Below are positions 1-11,110 of a stretch of DNA of 64,000 bases, in pieces. The stretch spans positions 2,108,001 to 2,172,000 of the forward strand of contig CP084612.1 in NCBI GenBank assembly GCA_025917655.1. The letters run 5' to 3'. The notes under the pieces are model-generated. The model was given only the letters and a program-made list of their open reading frames with translations. It was not told the DNA's origin and did not search any database. Source of the DNA: Chlorella sorokiniana (taxonomy: Eukaryota > Chlorophyta > Trebouxiophyceae > Chlorellales > Chlorellaceae). Within the stretch, counting starts at the first letter, position 1. Every line of letters begins with the position of its first letter. A program made the translations under genes and the position numbers.

Positions 1-776
1 AGCGCAGCGGTTGCCCTTGGCCGGCGGGCCGGGCAAGTGAGCAAGGGAGTCGAGCGGCGCGAGCTGCATCGCTGTTGACCGCCGCCGCCGCTGCTGCGCT
101 GCCTGGCCCGCGCCTGCTGTTCAGCTACCCCTGCTGCACCTTGGTTGCCCTGCAAGCCCCTGGAGACCCCGAGAAAGCGTGGGCTAGTGTCGGGGCTTGC
201 AGTTCGATCGGATCGGTATGTGCAGCTGCGCGATACAGTCCCTGCTCGGCGCTTGATATGCAGCGACCAGCAGCGACAGTGGGAACGCCTTGGAGGAACC
301 ACAAGGGACGGCTAGCGTGCTGTGCTGTGCTGCACGCCGACACCCTTCGGGCCTGCTCGCGCTGCGGTGTGGTCCCCTCTTGAATGTGCAGTGATTGCCG
401 GCGTTGGGCAGGCAGGCGATCGTTAGCCGCCTCTGCACAGGACCAAGTGCGGGCGAAGGTGCTTGCCCACCTCACCAAACTGGCGCCTTGTGTCTGTAAT
501 CTAGCTCGCAGAGGTCGATGGATCGCTGAGGTCTCCATATAAGCGCGGCTCCACGCAGCCGCTCGCAAGTGTTGCCGGGCATGGACGACCCAGCGCAACA
601 CTGGACCCGGCGGGTCCAGCAGGTGATCCTGGCGCCGCTTGCAGCATGCTGAACAGGGGGCGGCAGGGGTGCACACGCCGGTCGCGGCTGGCCTGCGCCG
701 GCGCTGCCCCAACCCAGCTGCGGCCCAAGCTGCGACTGCAACTGCTGCCCTGACACACACCCCGCATTCTGAGCAG
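1..776. other. Left edge, no gene assigned; 5' part of the bromodomain gene
   Basis: No frame here carries a recognisable domain. The first convincing exon of the bromodomain gene starts after an AG at 775-776. Upstream exons, the start codon and the 5' UTR of that gene must lie here or outside the window, and I could not place them. Several open frames exist on both strands but look like GC-rich noise. Confidence 0.4.
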
Positions 777-1436
777 GTGATCCTGGACATAGCACAGCAT
801 GATCTGGCCAAGGCCTACTTCAACAGCCCCACGCCGGCACCTGGCGGAGGCGGGGTGCGATGCTGCGGCTGCCTGTTCCCTTCCCCGCCGCCCCCGAGAT
901 CTGCCTGCCCTGCGCCTGCCGCCTCGAGCTGGGCAGCCCTCTGTGCCGCACGCTCCCAAGCTTGCGCAGATGCTGTCCCCATATCGAGCTCTTGCTTGCA
1001 GCCCACGTTGCTCGCTTGCAGCCCCCCTCGCCGGCCGTGGAACATCCCCCATCCAGTCCCCATCTCCCCCCACCCCCACCCCCTTCCGCCCGCTTTCCTG
1101 CAGCTGTCGTCCATGTGTTTCACGGAAGTGCTGCGACGACTGATGGGGGCCTGTACAGCGGCCCGGCAGAGGTCTACGGGGACATCGCTGCCATGTGGGC
1201 GCACTGCCGGGCGGTGCACCCACCCGGGTCTGACCCCGCCCGAGCCGCCGAACAACTGGCGCCCCTGCTGGACCTGCTGTGGCGGCGCGCAGGGCTGGAC
1301 GCGGCGGGGCCGCTGCACGCGCAGCAGCAGCTGTACTCGCAGCAGGCGCAGCAGCAGGCGGCGGCGCAGCAGCGGCAGCAGCTGGGGGGCTGCAGCCGCG
1401 CATGGTGTCCCCTGGGCTTCCGCCGGAGCAGGCCTT

Positions 1437-1476
<40 letters not shown>

Positions 1477-4400
1477 CAGTTCCTGCAGGCGCAGCAGTAC
1501 TTGAAGCAGCAGCAGGCGCAGCAGGCGCAGCAGCAGCAGCAGCAGCAGCAGCACCAGTTCCTGCAGCAGCAGTGGGGCGGGTCGATGGAGCTACCACTGG
1601 CGCTGTCCCCCTCCATGCCGCCGCCCGGCGACTCCACGGCGGCGCAGCAGCTGGCGCGGCTGCGTGCGGCGATGGCGTCGCAGGGGGCGTCGTTCGGCGG
1701 CGGCCAGGACGCGGGCGGCGGCCCCTCGGCGGCGTTCATGCTGCAGCGCGCGGAAGCTCTGCAGCAGCAGCAGCTGCTGCTGGCGCAGCGGCGGGCGCAG
1801 CTGGAGGCCCTCACGCGGGAGCAGCAGCGGCATGCGCTGCTGCAGCTGCAGTCGGCGAGCGGCGGCGGCGGCGGCGGCGAGCCGGAGCTCGCGCCTTCGC
1901 CCTCCGTCCACAGCCTGCCTCCACTTCTGTACCAGCAGCAGCAGCAGCAGCAGCAGCGGCAGCAGCTTCTGCACCAGCAAATGCTGGAAGGCGGGCTGGC
2001 GGGGCAGGCGCCCAACCTTGCGGAGCAGCAGGCGGCCATGCTGGCGGCGATGGCGCAGGGGCAGGTGCCGCCGCGGGCCGCCCGCGACTCCCCGGCCTGG
2101 CCGCGCAGGCGGCGCAGCGGGCCGCGCTGCTGGCCGCGCTGCAGGGGCAGCAGGGGGCGCCCAGCAGGGACTGCCGTTGGAGCAGCAGGAGCAGGAGCGG
2201 CAGCGCGCCGCGCTGGCCCAGCTCAAGCTCAGCATGCTCAGCGCGCTGCAGCAGCGGCGAGCGGCGGCGGCCCTCCAGCAGCAGCAGCAGCAGGGGGTGG
2301 CGGGGGCGGCTTGGTGCCCAGCGATTTGGGCAGCCTGCCGCAGGGCAGCCTCAACCTGAACGGCGGGCTGCTGCGGCAGGCCAGCATCAACGGCGGGATG
2401 CTGCCGCCGCACCTGCAACAGCAGCCGCCGCAGCAGCAGCAGCAGGTGTACAGCCAGTCCCAGGGGTTGGCGCTAGGCATGGACGGCGCCGCCCTCCCGC
2501 ACCCCAACCTGGGCGGCGGCGCCGAGCACTCGCTGCCGCTCGCAGGCCCACGCGGCGGCGGCGCCGCCGCCCCAGCAGCGGCGCTCGGGCGGCGCCGCCG
2601 CTGCAGCGCTGCCTGCTGGTGCTGGAGCACCTGCTGCAGCTTGACGAGGCGGAGCCCTTTTCAGAGCCGGTGCGGCCCCCAGCTGTCCTTTGCAACCGCA
2701 TCGGCACCGAACAGCCGCGGTTCCGCTGTGCTGCGGCAGTCGCGTGGCGCAGCCGCGGCCGAGCTGTGCAGCCGCGTCTCGCCGCCCCGTGCCGCCCGCT
2801 GCTTGCGCCACGTCCCCCCAGCCGCATCAGCAGCCTTGGGAGGGTTTTCGTTTTGTGATGCATTGGTACCGCCGCTGTACCGCAGGTGGATCCTGAGGCG
2901 CTGGGCATACCCGACTACCCGTCCGTCGTGCGCAACCCCATGGACCTGGGCACGGTACGGTCCCGCCTGGTGACGGGGCAGTACGGTACCGCCCAGGAGG
3001 TGGCCGCCGACGTGGCGCTGGTGTGGGCCAACTGTCGGCGGTACAACGCGGCGGGCAGTGCCATCTGGTGAGCCTGCTGAGGCTGCTCCCAAGCGGGGAG
3101 CTGGGGTGTGTGGCGGGGATCGGGACGCAAAGAAGCAAGAGGCTGCTGGCTGGCTGAGAGGCAGCTGTGGTGTACGCGGGAGGGCGGATGGGTGGCGGGG
3201 GCGATCAGCCCTGCTGCGGCGCTGCGGCAGCAATGCTGCTGGGTGCCCCCTGCCCCCTTTCCCCCCCCGCCCTATTCCTGAGCATGCTGCCCCTGCCTCA
3301 TGCTTGCTGGCTTCACTCACCGTCCCCCCTGTTTCAAGCGAGTGCCCCTGGCCCTGAGTTGCTTCATCTGCTGAGAGTGAGCGCATGCGTGGTGCACCCC
3401 TCCCTGCCTGCAGCGTCATGTGCGACCGCGTGGAAGCTGCCTTCCGCGCCATGTGGCAGCGAGCCGGGCTGGGCCCCCTGCCGGAGCCGCCGCCGCCGGC
3501 CGCCGCCGCGGCCACGCCTCGCGCCGCGAGCCCGCGCCGCGCGGCCGCCAAGCAGCAACAGCCGCGCGACAGGCAGCAGGGGCGGCGGCGGGCGGGCGGC
3601 GGCGGCGACGGCGGGCAAGCAGGGCGGCGGCGGCGGGCGCTCTGCCCGCAAGCGCGCTGCGCCCGCGGCCGCCCCACCGTCGCCGCCGTCGCCGGCGAGC
3701 GAACTGGAGGCGCAGGCCCCCACCGCCAAGCGTCTGCGTCCGGATGCTCCGCTGGAGCCGCCGCCAGGGCTGGACCTGCTCCCTGCGGCGCCCACCCCGT
3801 CCGGGCAGCTTGGAGGGGAAGAAGGGGAGGAGGGCCGGGAGCTGGAGCGGCTCCTGAGCGGCGGCGGCGGCGGCGGCGGCGCCGCCGCCGCCGCTGACGC
3901 CGCCGATGCGTTCCAGCATCGCTCCTCCGCCCCCTCCCCGCTAATCTGGGACGCCCGCGGCTGGGCGGCGACTCCGGGCCGTTCAATGTGGCGGCGGTCG
4001 AAGCTGCGGTGGCGGCGGTGGATGGCCAGGCGGCGGCGACGGCGGTGCCGCCGCCCCCTCCGCCGACGCCTTTGCTGCAGAGTGGCAGGCCGCCAGCGCC
4101 CGTGCCGCTTCTGCAGCTGCCGCGGCAGGCGCCGTCGGCCCTGACGGCTTGCTGCTGGATCCGGCAGGGGGCCCGATGCGCTGCCGCGCCACCTGTCGCT
4201 TCCGCCAGAGGCGTCGCCGGCGGCGGTGCCGCCGCCGTTTGCCGCAGCGCACTCGCTGCCGCCAGCTCTCTCCGGGTTGGTGGCTGCGACCGCCTCTCTC
4301 ACCCCAGAGCAGCTGCAGCAAGAGCAGTCTGTGCTGGCCGCCTGGCGGGAGCTGCAAGAGCGGCGAGAAGAGGCGGCGGCAGCGGCAGCGGCGGCCACCG

Positions 4401-5611
4401 AGGCGGCGGCGGCGCTGGCGGCGGCGCGGGAGGTGAGGAACGGCGGGGGCGGGATGGGGGCGGGCCGACGTGCTGAGAGCCTTTGCTCCAGCAGCATGGT
4501 GCATGCGCTGTCTCAGAAGATCGGAAAGGAAAGTATACCTGATTTCAAACGTCTGGGTGACAAGCCGCTGCCTGCGCCCCCAATGCTGTGCAGGCGCGCC
4601 GCCGCCAAGGCCGCCGCCGCCGCTCTGGAGGAGGCGCCGCCGAGGCGGCCGCCGCCTGGCGGGGCCGGCGGGGAGCCTCCGGCAGCAGGAGCCTCGTCTG
4701 GCGTTCAGCATGCCCCAGCGTCGCCCTGTGCCGCCGTGTCGCTGCCCCTGCGCAACGGCTGCATCGATGTGGCGGAGGCGGCGGCGGGCGCACGGACTGC
4801 AGAGGACCTGCTGGCTGTTGCGGCCGCTGTGCGAGAGGTGCGGGTCACAGCCCCGGGGGTGTATGTGGGTGTGGGGGTGGTGGGTGGTGTGTGTGGGGGG
4901 AGGGGATCTGAGGTGGTTCTCATACGGTTTGGCGGGGTGCTGATGCTGCTGCGGGCGCACGGGTTGGCCCCCTGCCGCCACCCCAACCTCCACCATCGCC
5001 ACCACCCCGCACACCCAACCACAATCGCCTTCCAGTCCATCATAACTGCCAGAACACTGCTGGACGGCCGCCTGCTGAGCCTCGTCGGGCAGCCCAGCAC
5101 ACCTCCCTGGCTCGCCCCCGTGAAAGCGGCCCCGTGCCTTTACAACAGCCTGTTTTTCCGTTGTTCTTCACAGGCACGGGCTCGAGCGGTGCTCAGCCTG
5201 GGGGCGGAGCTGTTTGGGGGCCCGCTGGATAGCCTGGGCCCCCTGCCAGGCGCGGCAGACGGCGGCGAAAGCGGCGACGCAGCCGCTGGCCAGCCCGCAG
5301 GCCACGCTGTGGCAGCGGCAGCAGCGGCGGCTGACGGCGGCCCCGGAGGCCCTGAAACGCCGGAGCCTATGTCTGTGGACGGCGGCGGCGACAGCGCTGC
5401 CGCCCACACAGACCCAGAGCCAGGGCTGCTGCCGCCCGGCCCCCGCTCGCCGGTCGCCGCTGCCTGCACCTCTTGCGGCAGCGGCTGCGACGGCGGCGGG
5501 CAGTGCGCTGCTGCCGGAGGCCTGCTCGGCGGAGGCGCTGGTGCGACGCCGGCGGCAACGGCGCTGGCGGCGCTGTCTGCGTCCCCAACATTGGCCTCAG
5601 AGCAGCTTTGA
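777..5611 (+). CDS. Tandem-bromodomain (BET/GTE-like) chromatin reader, 5' end not placed
   Basis: Bromodomains bind acetyl-lysine on histones; BET proteins carry two and recruit transcription machinery in the nucleus. The first bromodomain spans 777-~1310. Its helix Z is in the exon at 777 (VILDIAQHDLAKAYF), an intron ends at 1103, and the rest follows (LYSGPAEVYGDIAAMWAHCR). The second is canonical: helix Z before the donor at 2670 (CLLVLEHLLQLDEAEPFSEP), the ZA loop from 2886 (IPDYPSVVRNPMDLGTV), then ALVWANCRRYN, and a last helix after an intron ending at 3413 (VMCDRVEAAFRAMW). Poly-Q and Ala/Gly-rich linkers separate and follow them. Later introns lie at 4433-4593 and 4838-5173; the last exon ends at TGA 5611. 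The first domain has His (CRAVH) where the second has the acetyl-lysine-binding Asn (CRRYN). Frame breaks sit at G/C runs 1145-1149, 1384-1389, 2090-2093, 2153-2157 and 2293-2297; each is explained by one lost base. Confidence 0.85.
1441..1551 (+). repeat. Two CAG tracts coding poly-Gln
   Basis: (CAG)11 lies at 1441-1473 and (CAG)8 at 1528-1551, both in the Gln frame of the bromodomain gene's linker. Shorter CAG runs follow near 1930-1955 and 2275-2293. They encode low-complexity Q stretches and are likely to vary in length between strains. Confidence 0.9.
4867..5016 (+). other. Inverted repeat inside an intron of the bromodomain gene
   Basis: The intron runs 4838-5173 with matching phase 0 on both sides. 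A G/T-rich arm at 4867-4883 is complementary to a C/A-rich arm at 4999-5016 with one bulged base. In the pre-mRNA the arms could fold into a stem of about 17 bp closing a loop of about 115 nt. Confidence 0.6.
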
Positions 5612-7226
5612 CGCAACAGCGATGCTGCCCTCAGCATAGTGAGAGGCTTCTCTCAGCATAGTGAGAGGCTGCTGCCCTCCCCACCACCATCCAGCTTTCC
5701 GTGGGACCACCGTTGATGCCACTGCACCTTCCCCTCGGCTTCCAGCGCTCCCTGCAAGCCTGCGCCCAAGCTCTTGTGACAACCCTGCCCCTCTCTTGCC
5801 GCTCCTTCCACCAAACAGATGACCTGCCGCTCCGTGTTGGCTTTCCTGCCGCGGCCCGCTGCTTCGGCGCCCCCTCTCCCAGCGAGCGATACCATGTACC
5901 AGCATCAGGCTTGTGGTTTTCTTTGCCCATCCCCGCCATTCAATGCATGCTCCGTGCGCCCACATCTCCTGAAAGATAATAAGCCCCACCTCCCAATGCA
6001 CACTTCACCCTTGGTTTTATTTTTCCTTGGTCCTGTCAGCTCACGGTACCAGGCTCTCTCCCTTCCCCACTGCCCCCTCCATCCTGCCTGGCATGGCCTC
6101 TTCCCTTGGCTAGGCATGCCCTGCGTGTGGAGAGCTTTCTTCTTTACTTCTTGACCCCTGGCCCCTTGGTCCACACCTCCTGAGGCCTTAGCAAAGGAAT
6201 CACGTGACAGTACGTGATAAACCCCCATTGCACAAACACCCCACATGTGAGGTCATCGGCAGGCGAACAGCGGTGGCAGCGCAGTTGCGGCTGTTCATGG
6301 TGTGCTCGTTGCAGCCTCCCTTGTGACTTGTGCGACGATGGAATGGTTGGAGAGAGCTTGGGAAACCCGGCGCAACAGCCTCCAGAGGCTGGCAACTAGA
6401 TCTGCGCTTCCCCTCGCAGCCCAGCAAACCGCCGGTGCCATCCACGGACACCAAGGCGCCGCGCTGCTGTGCAGCGGGTCAGTCACTTGTTTACAGCTGG
6501 TCGCAACACGTGATTGTGCAGTTGAAGGTGGGATACTGTGGCAGGCGTGCACGTGGCAGCATGGGAGGCCAGTGGACAATGAGGCGCCATGCGGCAGGAC
6601 GGGCCCAGGAAGGGGGAACAAAAGAGGGACAGGCACCCGCTTGCACACAAAGAGTGACCACCCGGTCGGTCAGGTCATAAGGCCGGTGAGAATGTGCAGT
6701 GCAGTCGAAAGGAAGGGGTCACATGTGTGGCCGGCCGCCATCCACTCGCAATGATGGTGGATTGATACATCAGCATGCATCAGGGGGAACAGTCCAGGGA
6801 TGGGCGTCGCGGAGGGCGGGTGGTGTGGGTAGCAGGTGCGTGCTGCGCACCAGCGCGTGCGCGGTTGGGGCAGAAAGGCAGTGCAGAACAGAGGAAAGTA
6901 TGCGACCAAATGGACCGATAGTGTCAGATGTGATGGGTGGTGTGTGTGTGGATGTGAATGTGGGTGGGGATGCAGGCGGGGAGCGCGCGACGGCGGGGCA
7001 GAGGCGCCAGGTGGGCGTGGGGTTGAGCACGGCCCAGCAGGCACGGGCGGGCGCTGAGAGGGCAGCAGCGCAGCGAGGGACCACGCCTGGCTGCAGCTGC
7101 GACACGCCGCCCCTGAGCGCCGCTCATGGCGTGGCACCGTGGCGGCGGCTGCGCCATGCTGGCAGCCACGTCGCGACCCAGGGCTCACGCAACCCTCCCA
7201 ACGCCAGCGCTGGCTCCGGCCGCCGC
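5612..7226. other. 1.6-kb space between convergent genes
   Basis: This stretch lies between the stops of the bromodomain gene (+) and the secreted protein gene (-), so it should hold both 3' UTRs. A 19-bp unit is duplicated right after the first stop (5630-5670). A TTACA (TGTAA on the minus strand) sits near 6488, far from the minus-strand stop. I see no domain-bearing frame. Confidence 0.5.
5630..5670 (+). repeat. Short tandem duplication, 19-bp unit at 22-bp spacing
   Basis: The 19-mer ctcagcatagtgagaggct occurs at 5630-5648 and exactly again at 5652-5670, about 20 bp after the stop of the bromodomain gene and thus in its 3' UTR. Confidence 0.9.
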
Positions 7227-10200
7227 TCACAGCGAGGTGCCCGGGATCTTGAACATGGGGATCTGGGGGCGATGACGTAGGAGCTCTTCCAAGTGATGGT
7301 GAAGGGGGAACCCTTGGGGGCCCTCACGTAGGAGGACTTGGCGCGAGTGACGGCCGGCTGGAAGCAGGTGCAGCTGCGGGGAAGGGGGAAGGGCGGGGAC
7401 AACGTGTGTGCGCGTGTGTTGGAAGGGGGCACGGGTGCAGGCACAGGTCCCGCAGATGGTGGGCTGCTGCCCCAAACCCTGCCCGAGTCGAGAGCTACAC
7501 AGCTGCCCCACACGCAGGTTTCTAGGCCACATGCCCCTGGACGCACCCCGTGTCGGAGAATCCGTCGTCGCAGTTGTCGCAGCAGGACTGGGGGGGGGGG
7601 GGGGGCGGCGGGGGGCATGGGAGGGCAGCAGGCACAGGCGGCAAGCTTCCTGCGCTATCCGGGCACTGTCGCTGTTGCCGCCGCATGTAGCCTGCCACTG
7701 CAGAGCCCGTCGCCTACAAAGGGCTCGCGGCAGACAGAGCGCGACACAGCAGGGCCCCACCTTCTTGGTCCTGCACTTGATGAAGCCCCGGCAGGAGATG
7801 GTGGAGATGCAGCAGCAGCCCTTGCCGCGCGTCTTGGCCTGCCGCGTGCACAGCGCACCGATGTCGGCGAACCTGCGGCGGCGGCGCGCAGAGCGGTTGA
7901 GAATGTGCGGATGTGGGGGTGGGTGCGTGTGGTGGATGTGTGGTGTGGGGGCGTGCGTGTGGTGTGTGTGGGTGGATGGGGGGTGTGGTGCGTACGGGGG
8001 GTGGGAAGGGGGCGCTTCTATGGAAAGGAGGTGCAGGGGCTAGGAGTTGCGCACGGTCAGACCAGGGGGCTGTTGTGTCGGACGCGCAGATACAAAGAGG
8101 AACGCTGCGGTGGCAAGAAGCGGGGCGAAGCAGGCTGCAGGCACCGTGCTGCGGGCGGCGCACCCGTCGTCGCAGCGGGACCAGCAGACTGAGCCCACGC
8201 CGGAGAACCCGTCACGGCAGCGATCGTAGCAAATGCCGGCCACCTGCGGTGTCGGCAGAAGACAGGATCGGTGTGCAGCTGGAACCGGTGCGTTGGGCAG
8301 CGCCCAGCAGCTTGGGAGAAGCCTACGCTACGCGGCGAGCACATGGAACAAGAGCCAGGCAGCAGCGCAGCACTCACGTTCTCCTGGCCGCTGGGGCAGT
8401 TGCCCGGGCTGACGCAGGTGGCGCCCGTGTCGGTCCAGCCTGGGGTGAGGGGGTGGGGGGTGGGTGGGGGGCTCATTGCAACCCCGACTGTCAGGCCTGA
8501 TGAAACCAGCCGCTGGCGTCCCCATGCCACCACGGTTGAGTTGCGCAGACCACCCACCGCCACCAACGAGGCACAGCGGAGGGGCTCACCGCTGGGGCAG
8601 TTCTCCCAGCACACCCCCAGCACGTTTGTGTAGCCGGAGCGGCAGGGCGGGTAGCACAGCAGGCCCTGGGGGCGGTGCCGGCGGGGCAGGAGAAGGAGGA
8701 GCAGATGCCGAGGGTGCAGGAGGAGCCGCCGGGGCAGTCGCCGTTGTTTTCGCAGAAGTAGACGCCCAGGGAGGCCTTGCCAGTGGGGGTGCCGGTGTAG
8801 AAAGAGGCCTGTGTGTGTGTGCAAACGCGGGGTTGGCGGGGGGGGGGCAGAGGGAGTGTCGGTGTGCTGTTATGTGAGTGTCTGTGCGCAGCTGTGGTGG
8901 GTGGCGGTGGTGGGAGACGGCGGCATGGGAGGGGCACATCCTCCCTACCTTGATGGGCAGCCCGTTGCCGGTCATGGGTCCGGAGATGGAGAAGCCGCCG
9001 GACAGGGTGGCGTCAAAGCCTGCGCCAACAAACCAAGGAGGTGCGCTGAGTGGGTGCAGGTGGCCGCCGCGCCACGCTGATGGGCTGCCCTCTGCCCCCG
9101 GCCACTGCAGTTGAGCAGCGTTCGGTGTGCCTGCTGCAGGGGCTGTTGAGTAGCTGTCCGGAAGCTCCCCCGCAGCCTCCTCACCTCCCACGTACTGCAG
9201 GATCTGGGTGAACACATCCCCCAGCACCTTGAACTTGGAGGAGTACCTGGCGGTACAGTGGGGGGTCAGGCGCGGTACGGGGTGAGCAGCACGCCTTTGC
9301 AGGACTGCTGCTAGCAATGATTCCTCTTCTGGCCAGCGCTCGAGCCAATGCCCGCCGCTGCTGCCCCGACGCAGCGCGGCGGTCGCTGCAAGTCGTAGAA
9401 TAGCAGGGGGCAGCAGCGCGAAGCAGCGAGCCGGGCGGCGGCGGCGGCGGCGCACTTGGCGGCGGCGCCGCGGGTGCGGAGTAGATGGAGCCGTAGTTGC
9501 CGGTGAAGTCCATCATGATGCCCCACTCGCTCTGGTCGATGTAGGCCTGCAAGCGGGACAAGGGGGCGCGGTGTGTGTGTGTGTGTGTGAAGGGGGGGGC
9601 AGCGGGTTGGGAGGGAGCAGGGGGGGGGGGGGAAGTGCGTCGGGGGCGGTGGGTGTGGGCGTGGTGGGAGGGTGCAGGGCACTGGGAGGCCACGTGCCAG
9701 CGAGACCCTTGGCGGGTTGCAGAGAGCCATGCGGGTGGGGCTTTGGCAGGTGTGTGTGTGTGGGGGTGGAGAGATTGTCCCTCCCACTGCTGCTGGGTTT
9801 GCCCGCAGCATCACCCACCCCTGGCGCTCCTGGCTGCTGTGCATGTCCCCCACCACCCACCCACTCACATCGCTCACACAAAAACAGCTTCACCACACAC
9901 ATCCACCCCCGCCTCACGTTCATGGATCCGTAGCAGGATGGGTACATGCTGCCCATGTACTTTGCCACAGCGCCCGGCATCTGCAGGCAGCAAGGGAACC
10001 AAAGGCGGGGTGGGGCAGGGGCAGGCAGCGTGTGTCAATGGGAGCCCAGGTAGGCCCCTGAGGGGGTGAAGAAGTGTGAGTGTGGGGGTGGTTGGGGATG
10101 GCAGGATGGGGGCGCAACAGACCGGCAGACAAGTCGCCGCCATCCAGAGCGTAGAGGGGGAATGGCCAGTTGAAAAGCAGGAGGGCCCCACACAGCATGT

Positions 10201-11076
10201 CCGCCCCTGGGAGCCCAGCCACAGCCCAAACCACAGCTTCTTGAACAAAAACAGAATAGCATGCGGCGGCAGGCGGTGCGGCGCGCACCCCAGGGATTGT
10301 GTTGAGGAAGTCTGTAATCGAGAAGAAGCCCGTCATGCGCAGCGCGAACTGGTAGCTGGAGCTGGATATGTAGGAGGTGAGCAGGGTGACCTCGGAGGAG
10401 GCCATGGCTGACAGGTCGATCGAGAGCTGGCCGTCCAGCAACTCGATGGAGGGGCCCGCCGCCATGTCCAGCAGCGCCTGGAAGTCGGGAGTGGCGCCTG
10501 GGGGGGGGGGTAGTGGTTGTGTGTGTGTGTGTGTGGGGGCGGGGGGGGATATCGCACTACACGACGCAAGGGGGATATCCCTGCTGCTTGCCCCCAGCCA
10601 CTAGTGCCAGCAGTGCCGCCGCCCCATGGCTGGACCCGCCGACTCGCGTCGGCGGAGCGGGCGGCGCTGCGGACAAGCTGCTGCTGGCTCAGAAACCCTC
10701 GACATGCATCCACCCAGCAGGACGGACATGGCAAGAACCATCGCCGCCGCCGCTCACCCACTCCGTCGTTGCGGGGTCGGTGTTGATCAGCATGGTGTTG
10801 CCCGAGTTGACCGACACGGCCACGGAGCCCTGGAAGCCGAGATCCACGCTGATGTCGGCCTGCGGCGGCGCGGGTCATGAGTGTGCGGGGGCTCAGCCAG
10901 CGCACCGTGTGGCACGGGGGGTGCGACGTGGATGCATGGCGAGGGTGTCACGTGGATGGGGGGCCCGCCACCCCCTTGATATTGATCCCCTCAACCATAC
11001 TTTGCCCAACCCCTCACCAAGGCCGTAGCCCCAATCTCTGATCCCCCATCCCCACCCCCATCCATCACAAACACAC

Positions 11077-11110
<34 letters not shown>

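Noticed and set aside
1-640. Open frames at the left edge on both strands
   Set aside because: No recognisable domain, no splice-consistent link to the bromodomain exons, and composition typical of noncoding GC-rich sequence.
1441-1551. Regular CAG units that could look like an array of repeats
   Set aside because: They are in-frame poly-Gln codons with no spacers, in a eukaryotic gene; not a CRISPR array.
777-5611. Bromodomain gene taken as a pseudogene because of many frame breaks
   Set aside because: All breaks fall in G/C runs, have one sign, and also affect essential genes; both bromodomains and splice phases are otherwise intact.
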